Position numbers and translations under genes: made by a program. Positions 1-10,234 of a stretch of DNA of 64,000 nucleotides are shown one piece after another. The notes under the pieces were generated by a model, which did no database searches, was not told the DNA's origin, and saw only the letters and a program-made list of their open reading frames with translations. The DNA comes from Ga0074130 sp035565355 (lineage in GTDB: Bacteria > Pseudomonadota > Gammaproteobacteria > Burkholderiales > Rhodocyclaceae): assembly GCA_035565355.1 (NCBI GenBank), contig DATMSM010000029.1, forward strand, positions 1-64,000, written 5' to 3'. The first letter of the stretch is position 1, and each line of letters begins with the position of its first letter.

Positions 1-22
1 TTTTGCATGCCCGGGTGGCTGC

Positions 23-1222
23 TTACAGAATGTGATCGAGCAAGTCCGGACCAAACACTTCGCGGTGGATACGGCTGGGTGCGACCCCCGCACCGACCAG
101 GCTCTTCCACTGCTGCTGCATGAAGCCCGACGGGCCGCACAGATAGATGTTGGCATCTGGCACCTGGTCCAGCGCCAGCTTGTCCAGCGCCATACGCCCG
201 CTGTGCTGGTAGTCGACTCCGGCCTGATCGTCGGCCTTGGGTGTTTCATAGAACTGGACTTCGGTCAGGGCCTTGAGGCGGGTGCGCGCATTGCGAACAT
301 CGCTGCGCAGCGGGTGGTGACCACCATGACGCGCAGCGTGGGCAAACAGCACGCGGCGGCCGGGGTTGCGCAAGGCCAGCGTGTTGAGTACCGAGATCAT
401 GGGCGTGATACCGACACCGGCGGACATCAGCACGATGGGAGCCTCGCCGTCGATCTGCGGCTTGAAGTCACCGAAAGCGACGCTGGTTTGCAGTGTATCG
501 CCGGCCTTGATGTTGTCGTGCAGCCAGTTGGAAATCTGGCCGACCGGGTCCTGCTCGTTCTCACGCTTGACGCTGATACGCCACCACGGCTGTTCGGGTG
601 AATCCGACAGGCTGTACTGACGCAACTGGCGCAGGCCGTTCACGGTGCCGGCGACGCTGATGTACTGGCCGGGTTGGAAGGCGCCCGGCGACTTGCCGTC
701 ACGGGTCTGCAGATAGAAGGACTTCACATTGTCGCTTTCATCGCGGACCTCCTTGACCACCAGGGTCTGCAGCTCGCCTGGCGTGACGCCGGCCGTGGCA
801 TACAGCTTTCTTTCGGCCTCGATCAGCACATTGGCGAGCACGCCATAGGCCTCGCCCCAGGCGGCGAGCAAGTCAGGTGTGGCCGCATCACCCAGCACAG
901 CCTGGATCGCGTCGAGCAGATGCTTGCCGACGATGGGATAGTGGGCGGCGGTAATGCCCAGCGAAGCGTGCTTGTGCACGATGCGCTCGACCACCGGCGT
1001 CAGGGCGTCGGGGTTGCGGTAGTTGGCCGCATAGGCGAAAACCGCCGCGGCCAGTGATTGCTGCTGCAGACCACTCGCCTGATTGCCCATGTTGAAGATG
1101 TTCTTGAGCTCGGGGTGAGCGGCGAACATCGACGTATAAAAATGGGTCGTGATGGCGACGCCGAGTTCCTTCAGTACGGGAACGCTGGCATCGATATAGG
1201 GGCGCGCGGCTTCGGACAGCAT
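23..1222 (-). CDS. hmp: Flavohaemoglobin (nitric oxide dioxygenase)
   Basis: Oxidises NO to nitrate with O2 and NAD(P)H in the cytoplasm. The 399-residue protein has the family's usual length and order: an N-terminal globin domain (about 1-140) with proximal His85 in the HKHASLGI motif, then an FAD-binding reductase domain with RQYSLSDSP near residue 205, then an NAD-binding domain ending in the FGPD motif. The ATG is preceded by a GAGGAG ribosome site. It lies downstream of nsrR on the same strand, with its own upstream palindrome (1290-1308), so NsrR repression relieved by NO is the likely control. Full length; identification is secure. Confidence 0.97.
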   Translation of the reverse strand: MLSEAARPYIDASVPVLKELGVAITTHFYTSMFAAHPELKNIFNMGNQASGLQQQSLAAAVFAYAANYRNPDALTPVVERIVHKHASLGITAAHYPIVGKHLLDAIQAVLGDAATPDLLAAWGEAYGVLANVLIEAERKLYATAGVTPGELQTLVVKEVRDESDNVKSFYLQTRDGKSPGAFQPGQYISVAGTVNGLRQLRQYSLSDSPEQPWWRISVKRENEQDPVGQISNWLHDNIKAGDTLQTSVAFGDFKPQIDGEAPIVLMSAGVGITPMISVLNTLALRNPGRRVLFAHAARHGGHHPLRSDVRNARTRLKALTEVQFYETPKADDQAGVDYQHSGRMALDKLALDQVPDANIYLCGPSGFMQQQWKSLVGAGVAPSRIHREVFGPDLLDHIL

Positions 1223-1289
1223 GACAACTCCTCTGGGCTAATTTGATCTATGCGGCTTGAGTGCCCTGAAAATCAAGGCATGCCGAATT

Positions 1290-1308
1290 GTTGCATAAAA
1301 TATGCAAC
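1290..1308. promoter_or_regulatory. NsrR-type operator upstream of hmp
   Basis: A perfect 8-3-8 palindrome, GTTGCATA-AAA-TATGCAAC, is centred 77 bases upstream of the hmp ATG in an AT-rich island. Known NsrR operators are AT-rich inverted repeats with RTGYATTT-like half sites. The half sites here resemble that pattern, and nsrR is the adjacent gene. Binding is inferred. Confidence 0.65.
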
Positions 1309-1379
1309 TTTTAGCCAAGGCCCGCCAGAAAAAGATTTCACGTCAGGAGAAAAGAACCTGATCGCTCCGACCGGAACGA

Positions 1380-1841
1380 TCAGTGCGCGGCGCCGGGAAT
1401 CGAGGAGAGGTAGTTACGGTGCATCTTAACGATGGCCGTCTCGGTGCGCCCGGCGGAAACATCAGCCAGCGTATAGCCGTTCATGTGCGCATAGAAGGCG
1501 CTCAAGCCGGCGCTCAGGGCGCCGGTCAACAGGCAACGCCCACCGAGCACGCAGGGAGGGTCATCGCAATTGACCAGCGGGGTGTCGCCTTCGAGGCCGC
1601 GCAGCGTATCGCCGAGGAGAATCTGCTCGGCCGGCAACGCCAGCACCAGCCCGCCGTTACGCCCGCGCACCGCCTTGACCAAGCCGAGTTTGCCGAGACG
1701 ATTGGCAACCTTGATGAGGTGATTATGCGGTACGTCAAACTGCGCGGCGATCTCGGCAATCGTGATCGGCGTGGCGCGATCATGTTTGCTGAGGTACATC
1801 AGCATGCGCAATCCAAAGTCGGTAAAACGGGTGAGCTGCAT
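1380..1841 (-). CDS. nsrR: Rrf2-family NO-sensing repressor NsrR
   Basis: A transcriptional repressor of NO-detoxification genes that senses NO through an Fe-S cluster. The 153-residue protein has an N-terminal winged helix (about 1-65, beginning MQLTRFTDFGLR) and three cysteines at 92, 97 and 103. Their spacing fits the NsrR cluster site (E. coli NsrR uses 91, 96 and 102). It sits directly upstream of hmp on the same strand. No strong ribosome site precedes the ATG. IscR and RsrR are relatives, but the hmp neighbour and the cysteine spacing favour NsrR. Confidence 0.92.
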   Translation of the reverse strand: MQLTRFTDFGLRMLMYLSKHDRATPITIAEIAAQFDVPHNHLIKVANRLGKLGLVKAVRGRNGGLVLALPAEQILLGDTLRGLEGDTPLVNCDDPPCVLGGRCLLTGALSAGLSAFYAHMNGYTLADVSAGRTETAIVKMHRNYLSSIPGAAH

Positions 1842-1882
1842 GGTTGAGGTGCTTCCAGAAAGTAGGAATTACACGCAGCAGA

Positions 1883-1897
1883 ATACATAAGTTGTAT
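1883..1897. promoter_or_regulatory. Possible autoregulatory palindrome upstream of nsrR
   Basis: ATACA-N5-TGTAT lies 42-56 bases upstream of the nsrR start in AT-rich DNA. It could be a weak NsrR autoregulation site, but the match to the hmp box is partial. The rest of the 1842-2095 gap holds no gene I can support. Confidence 0.3.
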
Positions 1898-2095
1898 CGA
1901 CAAAACAACTAAAAAATCAACATCGCGTCAATGATTTAGATTATGCACACACAAGTTCTGGACGCACCATTTCCGTGCCGGGATATGCACCAAAATACAC
2001 CAGGACTCGTCAGCGTAATAGGCGACAAGAGCACCCGGGGCGGGCAGGCTACGCCATACTGACGCGTTGCAGCACAATGATCCCAGGAGCATGCA

Positions 2096-3109
2096 ATGAA
2101 GACTATCGGCTATCTCTCCCCAGGCGCCATCACCCGTGACGACGCCCTGCTCGACCTAAGCCTGCCCCGGCCCCAGCCCGGCCGCCGCGATCTGCTGGTC
2201 GAAGTGCAGGCGGTCTCGGTCAACCCGGTCGATACCAAGGTGCGCAAAAGCGCCGCGCCGGAGGCTGGTCAGGCGCGGGTGCTGGGTTTCGATGCGGTCG
2301 GCATCGTGCGCGAGATCGGCGCGGAAGTATCCCTGTTCAAGGTCGGCGACGCGGTCTGGTATGCCGGCGCCATTGATCGCCCGGGCAGCAACAGCGAATT
2401 CCAGCTCGTCGACGAACGCATCGTCGGCAGGAAGCCGGCCTCGCTCGCGCCTGCCGATGCGGCGGCCCTGCCGCTGACGGCGATCACCGCCTGGGAACTC
2501 CTGTTCGACCGGCTGCAGGTGCCGCGCAGTGCGGGCACGCCCGCCTCCCTGCTGGTCGTCGGTGCAGCCGGCGGCGTCGGCTCCATCCTGGTGCAACTGG
2601 CGCGCCAGCTTACCGGCCTGACCGTGATCGGCACGGCGTCCCGACCCGAAACGCGCGACTGGGTCATGCAAATGGGCGCCCAGCATGTGATCGATCATCG
2701 CCAACCGCTGGCCGCGCAAGTCGCTGCGCTGGATGCGCCGCCGGTCATGTATGTGGCCAGCCTCACTCACACCGAACAGCATTACGAACAGATCGTCGAA
2801 CTGCTCGCGCCGCAGGGCAAGCTTGCGCTGATCGACGATCCGGCCGAGCCTATCGACGTGCGTCTGCTCAAGCGCAAGAGCCTCAGCCTGCACTGGGAGC
2901 TGATGTTCACGCGTGCGCTGTTCCAGACTGCGGACATGGCAGCGCAACACGCCCTGCTCAATGAAGTATCTGCGCTGGTTGATCAGGGCCGCATCCGCAG
3001 CACCATGCAGCAGAATCTCGGCACCATCAATGCGGACAACCTAAAGCGGGCGCACCGCCTGATCGAGAGCGGCAGCAGCATAGGCAAGATCGTGCTGGCG
3101 GGTTTCTGA
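2096..3109 (+). CDS. Zinc-independent MDR oxidoreductase (quinone oxidoreductase-like)
   Basis: An NAD(P)H-dependent medium-chain dehydrogenase/reductase, probably reducing quinones or activated alkenes. Its 337 residues show an N-terminal GroES-like fold with the VSVNPVDTKVR motif of the zinc-less QOR branch, and a Rossmann domain with the nucleotide-binding signature VVGAAGGVGS near residue 155. No structural-zinc cysteine cluster is present, unlike the alcohol dehydrogenase at 3594. The ATG follows an AGGAG site. The substrate cannot be told from sequence. Confidence 0.85.
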   Translation: MKTIGYLSPGAITRDDALLDLSLPRPQPGRRDLLVEVQAVSVNPVDTKVRKSAAPEAGQARVLGFDAVGIVREIGAEVSLFKVGDAVWYAGAIDRPGSNSEFQLVDERIVGRKPASLAPADAAALPLTAITAWELLFDRLQVPRSAGTPASLLVVGAAGGVGSILVQLARQLTGLTVIGTASRPETRDWVMQMGAQHVIDHRQPLAAQVAALDAPPVMYVASLTHTEQHYEQIVELLAPQGKLALIDDPAEPIDVRLLKRKSLSLHWELMFTRALFQTADMAAQHALLNEVSALVDQGRIRSTMQQNLGTINADNLKRAHRLIESGSSIGKIVLAGF

Positions 3110-3170
3110 TGCCGGTAAGCACTTTGCCGTAACATGCGGACTTCCCCCCCCCTGTTCACGGATCGCCGCA

Positions 3171-3572
3171 ATGAAATACATCCTCACCGCCGCCTGTCTG
3201 AGCCTTGCCTGCGCCGCCCATGCCGCCGACAGCAAGGAAAGCAAAACCGCCTCCGGCATCACCATCAAGATGCACAAGGAAGGTAGCGGCGCCAGCCCCA
3301 AGGCCAGCGATACGGTCAAGGTGCACTATCGCGGCACGCTCGCCGACGGCAAGGAGTTCGATAGCTCCTACAAGCGTGGCGAGCCGACCTCGTTCCCGCT
3401 CAACCGCGTCATCCCGTGCTGGACCGAGGGCATTCAACTGCTCAAGGTCGGCGGCAAGGCCACGCTGACCTGCCCGCCCAATCTGGCTTATGGCAGCCGC
3501 GGCGCCGGTGGCGTGATTCCGCCCAACGCCACGCTGAGCTTCGACGTCGAGCTGCTCGCCATCGAGAAATAA
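3171..3572 (+). CDS. Periplasmic FKBP-type peptidyl-prolyl isomerase
   Basis: Catalyses cis-trans isomerisation of prolyl bonds. The 133-residue precursor begins with a Sec signal peptide cut after AHA (residue 18 or 19), followed by a single FKBP domain. Landmarks are VHYRGTLADGKEFDSSY, the V-I-P-x-W segment and the C-terminal AYGSRGAGGVIPPNATL motif. It is a minimal one-domain member without the dimerisation domain of FkpA or Mip. A run of nine C residues lies about 20-28 bases upstream of the ATG. The gene sits between two oxidoreductases on the same strand. Confidence 0.92.
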   Translation: MKYILTAACLSLACAAHAADSKESKTASGITIKMHKEGSGASPKASDTVKVHYRGTLADGKEFDSSYKRGEPTSFPLNRVIPCWTEGIQLLKVGGKATLTCPPNLAYGSRGAGGVIPPNATLSFDVELLAIEK

Positions 3573-3593
3573 TATCCGCCCAAGGAGTCCTGC

Positions 3594-4610
3594 ATGAGCA
3601 CCATACGCGCATGGGCCGCACACAAGCCCGGCCAGGCCCTCACCGCATTCGAGTACACGCCCGGCCCGCTTCCCGACGATGAGGTTGAGGTCGCGGTCGA
3701 GCATTGCGGCATCTGCCATTCAGATCTCTCGGTGCTGCATAACGACTGGGGCTTCTCCAGCTACCCGCTGGTGGCTGGCCACGAGATCATCGGCCGCATC
3801 ACGGCAACCGGGCGTAACGTCCGCCACCTGCGCAGCGGCCAGCGCGTCGGCATAGGCTGGGCGTCGGGCAGTTGCATGCACTGTCACTCCTGCATGTCCG
3901 GCGAGCACAATCTCTGCGCACAGACGCAGACAACGATGGTCGGCCGGCATGGCGGCTTTGCCGAGCGCGTGCGCGCCCAGGCGGCATGGACGCTGCCGCT
4001 TCCGGACAGCCTGGATCCGGCCAGCGCCGGCCCGCTGCTGTGCGGGGGTGTGACCGTATTCACGCCCTTTCTCGCCTGCGGCGTCAAGCCGACTGATAAG
4101 GTCGGCGTGGTCGGCATAGGCGGACTCGGGCATCTGGCGGTCAAATTTGCGCGCGCCTGGGGCTGCGAGGTCACCGCCTTCACATCGAGCGTATCCAAGT
4201 CCGACGAAGCACGTGGCTTCGGCGCGCACCATGTCGTGGCCAGCCGCGACAGCGATGCCCTGGCTGGCCTCGCCGGCACACTGGATTTCCTGCTCGTAAC
4301 AGTGAACGTGCCCATGGACTGGAATGCGCTGATGGCAACGCTGGCACCCAAGGGGCGCATGCATGTGGTCGGCGCCGTGCTGGAGCCCATCCCCGTCAAT
4401 GCCTTCGACCTGATCGGCGGCCAGCGTAGCCTGTCCGGCTCGCCCATCGGCTCGCCTGCCGTCATGGCAACCATGCTGGACTTTGCCGCGCGCCATGGGA
4501 TCGCACCGCAGCTTGAACGCTTCCCCATGAGCCGCGTGAACGAGGCGCTGGCGCGGCTTGAATCGGGGCAAGCCCGTTATCGCATCGTGCTCGACGCCGA
4601 CTTCAGCTAA
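3594..4610 (+). CDS. Zinc-dependent alcohol dehydrogenase, YahK/cinnamyl type
   Basis: An NAD(P)-dependent reductase or dehydrogenase acting on alcohols and aldehydes. The 338-residue MDR protein has both zinc sites: catalytic ligands Cys38 and His63-Glu64 (GHEIIG), and a structural zinc site at Cys94, Cys97, Cys100 and Cys108. The Rossmann motif GIGGLGHLAVKFA follows. The sequence resembles YahK and CAD-type aldehyde reductases, which prefer NADPH. The ATG has a good AAGGAG site, 21 bases after the FKBP stop codon, so co-transcription with it is likely. The exact substrate is unknown. Confidence 0.88.
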   Translation: MSTIRAWAAHKPGQALTAFEYTPGPLPDDEVEVAVEHCGICHSDLSVLHNDWGFSSYPLVAGHEIIGRITATGRNVRHLRSGQRVGIGWASGSCMHCHSCMSGEHNLCAQTQTTMVGRHGGFAERVRAQAAWTLPLPDSLDPASAGPLLCGGVTVFTPFLACGVKPTDKVGVVGIGGLGHLAVKFARAWGCEVTAFTSSVSKSDEARGFGAHHVVASRDSDALAGLAGTLDFLLVTVNVPMDWNALMATLAPKGRMHVVGAVLEPIPVNAFDLIGGQRSLSGSPIGSPAVMATMLDFAARHGIAPQLERFPMSRVNEALARLESGQARYRIVLDADFS

Positions 4611-4619
4611 CGCTAGGCA

Positions 4620-4832
4620 TCACCTGCGGCGCAAGGGGTCGAGCAGAGGCTTCAAACCGTTGTGGTCGATCTCCAGCATCAGCGCCAAGAGACGCCCAAT
4701 CTCGCCCGGCGGAAAGCCTTTACGCGCAAACCAGGCCAGATAGTTGCCGGGCAGGTCGGCGATCAGGTGGCCCTTGTATTTGCCGAAAGGCATGGGCAAG
4801 CTGACCAGGCGTTGCAGATCATCCGGATTCAT
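4620..4832 (-). CDS. DUF3820 family protein
   Basis: A 70-residue protein with the DUF3820 hallmark MPFGKYKGHLIADLP followed by YLAWFARKGFP. The family is small and of uncertain biochemistry; it is sometimes discussed with nucleic-acid-linked proteins. I chose the ATG that overlaps the dusC stop (ATGA), which gives a translationally coupled pair. An upstream extension to 4970 would sit inside dusC and is poor in family similarity. No function is assigned. Confidence 0.8.
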   Translation of the reverse strand: MNPDDLQRLVSLPMPFGKYKGHLIADLPGNYLAWFARKGFPPGEIGRLLALMLEIDHNGLKPLLDPLRRR

Positions 4833-5821
4833 GCGGCTGCTCGCGTTGCGGCGACGGCAATGCCGTGGCGGCGCAACACCGGGTTCATGGCATCGGCATG
4901 GCGCAAGGGCCGCAGCTCGACATACAGGGCTTCGGCTTGCGGATAGGCACGCCGCATCAGGCCCAGCCACTGCTTGAGCCGGCCCGGGCTGTGCTGCGGC
5001 GCCAGCTTACGATTGACCAGGAGCCAGAAGCGCGCGATCAGCTCGCACAGTTCGAACCATTCCTGCGCCGGATCGCCGGCGGGCTGCCCGGCCAGCGCGG
5101 CATGGATACGCCGCGCCAACAAAGGATCGGCCACCGCGCCGCGACCCAGCATGACATCGTCGCAGCCGCTGACGGCGCGAATATCCAGATAATCCTGCAC
5201 GCCCCAGACCTCGCCGTTGGCAATCAAGGGCAGAGCAACCTGCGCGCGTATGCGCGCCAGCCACTCCCAGCGCGCCGGCGGCTTGTAGCCATCGGCCTTG
5301 GTGCGCGCATGCACGACCAGCGACTCCGCCCCGCCCGCCTCCAGCGCCAAGGCGCAGTCGAGCGCCATGGCGGTGTCGTCTATGCCCAAGCGCATCTTCG
5401 CCGTGACCGGGATATGCAAAGGCACAGCCGCGCGTACAGCGCTCATGATCGCGTGCAGCAGGGCAGGTTCATTGAGCAGGGCTGCACCACCGCGATGGCG
5501 ATTGACCAAAGGAGCCGGGCAGCCGAAATTCAGGTCGATGCCGGCCGGCTCCAGCTTGGCCAGGTGCGCTGCATTCTGCGCCAGCATGTCCGGATCGGAA
5601 CCGAGCAGTTGCACCCTCGCCGGCGTACCGGCAGCGGTTTTCGAGGCCTGCATCAACTCCGGCGACATGCGCCGGTAAAGGCTGTGCGGCAATAGCGTAC
5701 CGGTCACGCGCACAAACTCCGTCACGCACCAGGCGTAAGCCTGTGTGCGGGTCAGGACATCGCGCAGGATGTCGTCAGCCAGGCCCTCCATGGGAGCCAG
5801 AATCAGACGGGGAAATGTCAT
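4829..5821 (-). CDS. dusC: tRNA-dihydrouridine(16) synthase
   Basis: An FMN enzyme that reduces uridine in the tRNA D-loop with NADPH. The 330-residue protein opens with the FMN-binding LAPMEG motif. The catalytic cysteine is Cys101 in NFGCPAP, and a KMRLG segment, VHARTK and a second FMN-binding region ANGEVW follow. The overall pattern, especially NFGCPAPLVN and the C-terminal helical domain, fits DusC better than DusA or DusB. Its stop codon overlaps the start of the DUF3820 gene. Confidence 0.92.
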   Translation of the reverse strand: MTFPRLILAPMEGLADDILRDVLTRTQAYAWCVTEFVRVTGTLLPHSLYRRMSPELMQASKTAAGTPARVQLLGSDPDMLAQNAAHLAKLEPAGIDLNFGCPAPLVNRHRGGAALLNEPALLHAIMSAVRAAVPLHIPVTAKMRLGIDDTAMALDCALALEAGGAESLVVHARTKADGYKPPARWEWLARIRAQVALPLIANGEVWGVQDYLDIRAVSGCDDVMLGRGAVADPLLARRIHAALAGQPAGDPAQEWFELCELIARFWLLVNRKLAPQHSPGRLKQWLGLMRRAYPQAEALYVELRPLRHADAMNPVLRRHGIAVAATRAAA

Positions 5822-6037
5822 GCAGGCAGATGAAACGGGTTGGGTGCGGCTGGCATTCTACCGGCATCTGCCCCGGCACCGCTGCCATAGCCAAATGACG
5901 GCAAGGAGCAAGGCACGACAGTTAAAGTTGTTTGGGAGGAATGCGGGCTTGCGCCTACAGCATGATGCGCAGCACGCCGACATTCGGCAGCGCGCACAGG
6001 GCATATACCGTGAGCATATCCATCACGGAGTACGATC

Positions 6038-6196
6038 ATGAAAGACTTGCGCTTTTCGATCGCCGCCCTGAGCGCCTTCGGTGCCTTCAGCGTCTACCTG
6101 ATTGGCACCCATGAGGCAGATGAACCTCTGCTCCTGATGACACTATCGCTACTACCCCTCCTGGGCTGCCTGCTACTGACCACGGACCGCGACTGA
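6038..6196 (+). CDS. Small two-helix membrane protein (hypothetical)
   Basis: A 52-residue ORF opening MKDLRFSIAAL. It has two hydrophobic stretches (about 8-23 and 31-48) separated by a short acidic loop (HEADE) and ends TTDRD. An ACGGAG sequence lies at suitable spacing before the ATG. No homologue is recognised. The region 5822-6037 otherwise holds nothing I can support. An overlapping 60-codon frame here has no such structure and was set aside. Confidence 0.5.
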   Translation: MKDLRFSIAALSAFGAFSVYLIGTHEADEPLLLMTLSLLPLLGCLLLTTDRD

Positions 6197-6282
6197 GCCG
6201 ATCAAGCAGTCGGCAGGCGCCCCTTGGGATCCATGATGCTCAGGTCAAGAACGCCCTTGCTTCGCACATGGACCTGAAAAGA

Positions 6283-6310
6283 AGAAAGCCACCCCTCAGG
6301 GTGGCTTTCT
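6283..6310 (-). terminator. Rho-independent terminator of the usp gene
   Basis: A perfect 12-bp stem (AGAAAGCCACCC with GGGTGGCTTTCT) and a four-base loop lies 19 bases after the usp stop. On the minus strand it is followed by a T-rich stretch. Confidence 0.85.
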
Positions 6311-6328
6311 GCCGCAAAAGCGAAGGTC

Positions 6329-6754
6329 TTACTTGACCAGCAGCACCGGCTGCTTGGCCGTGGCCAGCACGCGCTGGGCCACCGAACCGATCAGCAGGTC
6401 GGCAATACCGCTACGGCCCTTGGAGCCCATCACGATCAGATCGTACTTGCCGGCAGCGGCAAACTTGACGATTTCGTCCGAGATATGGCCGATCACGATG
6501 GCATTGTTGTACTTGACGTTAGCGGCATCCAGCACCTTGCGCGAGCTCTTGAGGTCCTTTTCGCTGACTTCGCGCAGGTAGTCTTCCACCTGGGCCTTGC
6601 CAACAAACTTGGCGGCATGCTGGAAGCCGGTGTCGTCATGCACGCTGATCAGGGTGATCGAGTCGTTGGAGCGCATATTGCTGACCAGCTTGGCGGCATA
6701 CTTGACTGCACTCAGGGCATGCTTGGAACCATCAACTGCTACGAGAATCTTCAT
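6329..6754 (-). CDS. Universal stress protein, ATP-binding UspA family
   Basis: A single-domain 141-residue Usp protein, cytoplasmic, linked in the family to stress and energy limitation. It starts MKILVAVDGSKHA and carries the ATP-binding signature G-x2-G-x9-G-S in GSKGRSGIADLLIGSVAQ near the C terminus. This marks the nucleotide-binding subgroup rather than the UspA-proper subgroup. A strong AGGAG precedes the ATG and a terminator follows, so it is probably monocistronic. The 173-base upstream gap holds its promoter but no clear regulator site. Confidence 0.92.
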   Translation of the reverse strand: MKILVAVDGSKHALSAVKYAAKLVSNMRSNDSITLISVHDDTGFQHAAKFVGKAQVEDYLREVSEKDLKSSRKVLDAANVKYNNAIVIGHISDEIVKFAAAGKYDLIVMGSKGRSGIADLLIGSVAQRVLATAKQPVLLVK

Positions 6755-6927
6755 CGTGCTCTCCTGTCAGGCTTTGTGGTGAGGGTTGGAAGTTTCAGTC
6801 TACGCCAACAGCATACGGCATCTTTGACCTAACGCAAAAACCCTAGTTTGAGCCCCGGGAATTTCGTCACGTGGCGTGGCTTTTGCGCATCAGCGGTCAG
6901 AGCCGTGCTCGGGCAAACGTAGCGCGC

Positions 6928-8748
<1,821 letters not shown>

Positions 8749-8776
8749 TGGGAGAGGTCTCTTTCTTGGTTGGTGT

Positions 8777-10153
8777 TTACTTTTTCTTGGCGGGGCGGAC
8801 CCAACCGGAAACGGAAGTTTGCTTGGCGCGTGAGAGCGTCAGCTGGCCTTCCGGTGCTTCCTTGGTCAGCGTGGTGCCGGCGGCAATGGTCGCACCCTTG
8901 CGTACGGTCACCGGGGCGACGAGCTGCGTATCACTGCCGATGAAAACATCGTCCTCGATCACGGTGTGATGCTTGTTGGCGCCATCGTAGTTGCAGATGA
9001 TGGTGCCAGCACCGACATTGACGCGGCTGCCTATGGTGGCATCGCCGAGATAGGCGTGGTGATTGGCCTTGGAATGATCGGCGATCCGCGCGTTCTTTAC
9101 TTCGACAAAATTGCCGATATGCACATCCTTGCCCAAGGCCGCGCCTGGGCGCAGACGGGCATACGGCCCGATCAGGCTTTCGTCACCGATGATGGCGTCA
9201 TCGGTGAGGGTAAAGGGATGGATCACCACATTGGCGCCGACCTTCGTATTGCGGATTACGCAATTGGCGGAGATATGCGTGCCATCGCCGATCTCGACCT
9301 CGCCTTCGAAAACCGTGTTCACATCGATGAAGACATCGCGCCCGCACTTGAGGCTACCGCGGATATCGATGCGCGCCGGATCGGCCAAGGTCACCCCCTC
9401 ATCAAGCAGCACCTGCGCCAGATTGCGCTGGTGGATACGCTCCAGCGCCGCCAGTTGCGCCTTGCTGTTCACGCCGTCGATTTCCCAGCTATCCAAAGGC
9501 TGCGCCGTGGCGATCTCCATGCCTTCCGCCACCGCCAGCGCGACGATATCGGTCAGGTAGTACTCGCCCTGGGCATTACTGTTGCCCAGCGCAGGCAACC
9601 AGCGCTGCAGGGCGCCGGCGGGTGCCAGCATGATGCCGCTGTTGATCTCGCAGATCGCCTTCTCTGCGTCGTTGGCGTCCTTCTGCTCGACAATCCGCAG
9701 CACCTTGCCCTTCATTTGCATGCCTTCGCGCACGATGCGGCCATAGCCGCTGGGGTCGGGCAGATTGGCGGTCAGCAGGGCCAGATTGGGGCCGGCCAGA
9801 TGCACCAGCCATTGCAGGGTTGCGGCCCGGGTGAGCGGCACGTCACCATAGAGCACCAGGGTAGGCAGGCTGGCATCGATCTGCGGCAGCGCCTGCAGCA
9901 CGGCATGACCGGTGCCCAGCTGCTCTTTCTGTTCGGCCCACTTCAGGTCGGCATCCGCGGCAAAAGCGGCACGCACCTGATCGCCGCCATGGCCATAGAC
10001 CACGCAGATATGACTGGGCTTGAGGCTGCGCGCGGTAGCGATGACATGACCGAGCAAGGGCCGGTCTGCCAGCCCATGCAGGACCTTGGGCAGATTGGAG
10101 CGCATGCGCTTGCCCTGACCGGCAGCGAGAATGACGACGTTGAGCTTGTTCAT
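8777..10153 (-). CDS. glmU: Bifunctional N-acetylglucosamine-1-phosphate uridyltransferase / glucosamine-1-phosphate acetyltransferase
   Basis: Performs the last two steps of UDP-GlcNAc synthesis in the cytoplasm. The 458-residue protein starts with a nucleotidyltransferase domain (LAAGQGKRMRS near residues 9-19) and ends with a left-handed beta-helix of hexapeptide repeats from about residue 250, which carries the acetyltransferase site. It is upstream of glmS in the same direction, probably co-transcribed. No clear ribosome site precedes the ATG, and the gltD terminator is only 24 bases upstream, so the promoter is unclear. Confidence 0.97.
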   Translation of the reverse strand: MNKLNVVILAAGQGKRMRSNLPKVLHGLADRPLLGHVIATARSLKPSHICVVYGHGGDQVRAAFAADADLKWAEQKEQLGTGHAVLQALPQIDASLPTLVLYGDVPLTRAATLQWLVHLAGPNLALLTANLPDPSGYGRIVREGMQMKGKVLRIVEQKDANDAEKAICEINSGIMLAPAGALQRWLPALGNSNAQGEYYLTDIVALAVAEGMEIATAQPLDSWEIDGVNSKAQLAALERIHQRNLAQVLLDEGVTLADPARIDIRGSLKCGRDVFIDVNTVFEGEVEIGDGTHISANCVIRNTKVGANVVIHPFTLTDDAIIGDESLIGPYARLRPGAALGKDVHIGNFVEVKNARIADHSKANHHAYLGDATIGSRVNVGAGTIICNYDGANKHHTVIEDDVFIGSDTQLVAPVTVRKGATIAAGTTLTKEAPEGQLTLSRAKQTSVSGWVRPAKKK

Positions 10154-10177
10154 GAGAATAGGGGCGCCCCAAAAGGA

Positions 10178-10215
10178 AAGGCGCAGGAGGATTCTAATTC
10201 ATCCTCCTGCGCCTT
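10178..10215 (-). terminator. Terminator downstream of gltD
   Basis: A 15-bp stem (AAGGCGCAGGAGGAT with its complement) and an eight-base loop, followed on the minus strand by a T-rich run. It separates gltBD from glmU-glmS. Confidence 0.82.
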
Positions 10216-10234
10216 AGATGGCTAAAGCATACGA

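Noticed and set aside
5932..6114. 60-codon ORF overlapping the small membrane ORF
   Set aside because: No hydrophobic or family pattern; its apparent ribosome site abuts the start codon.
6824..6837. FNR/ANR-like box TTGAC-N4-CGCAA upstream of usp
   Set aside because: Only one half-site is good; not enough to call.
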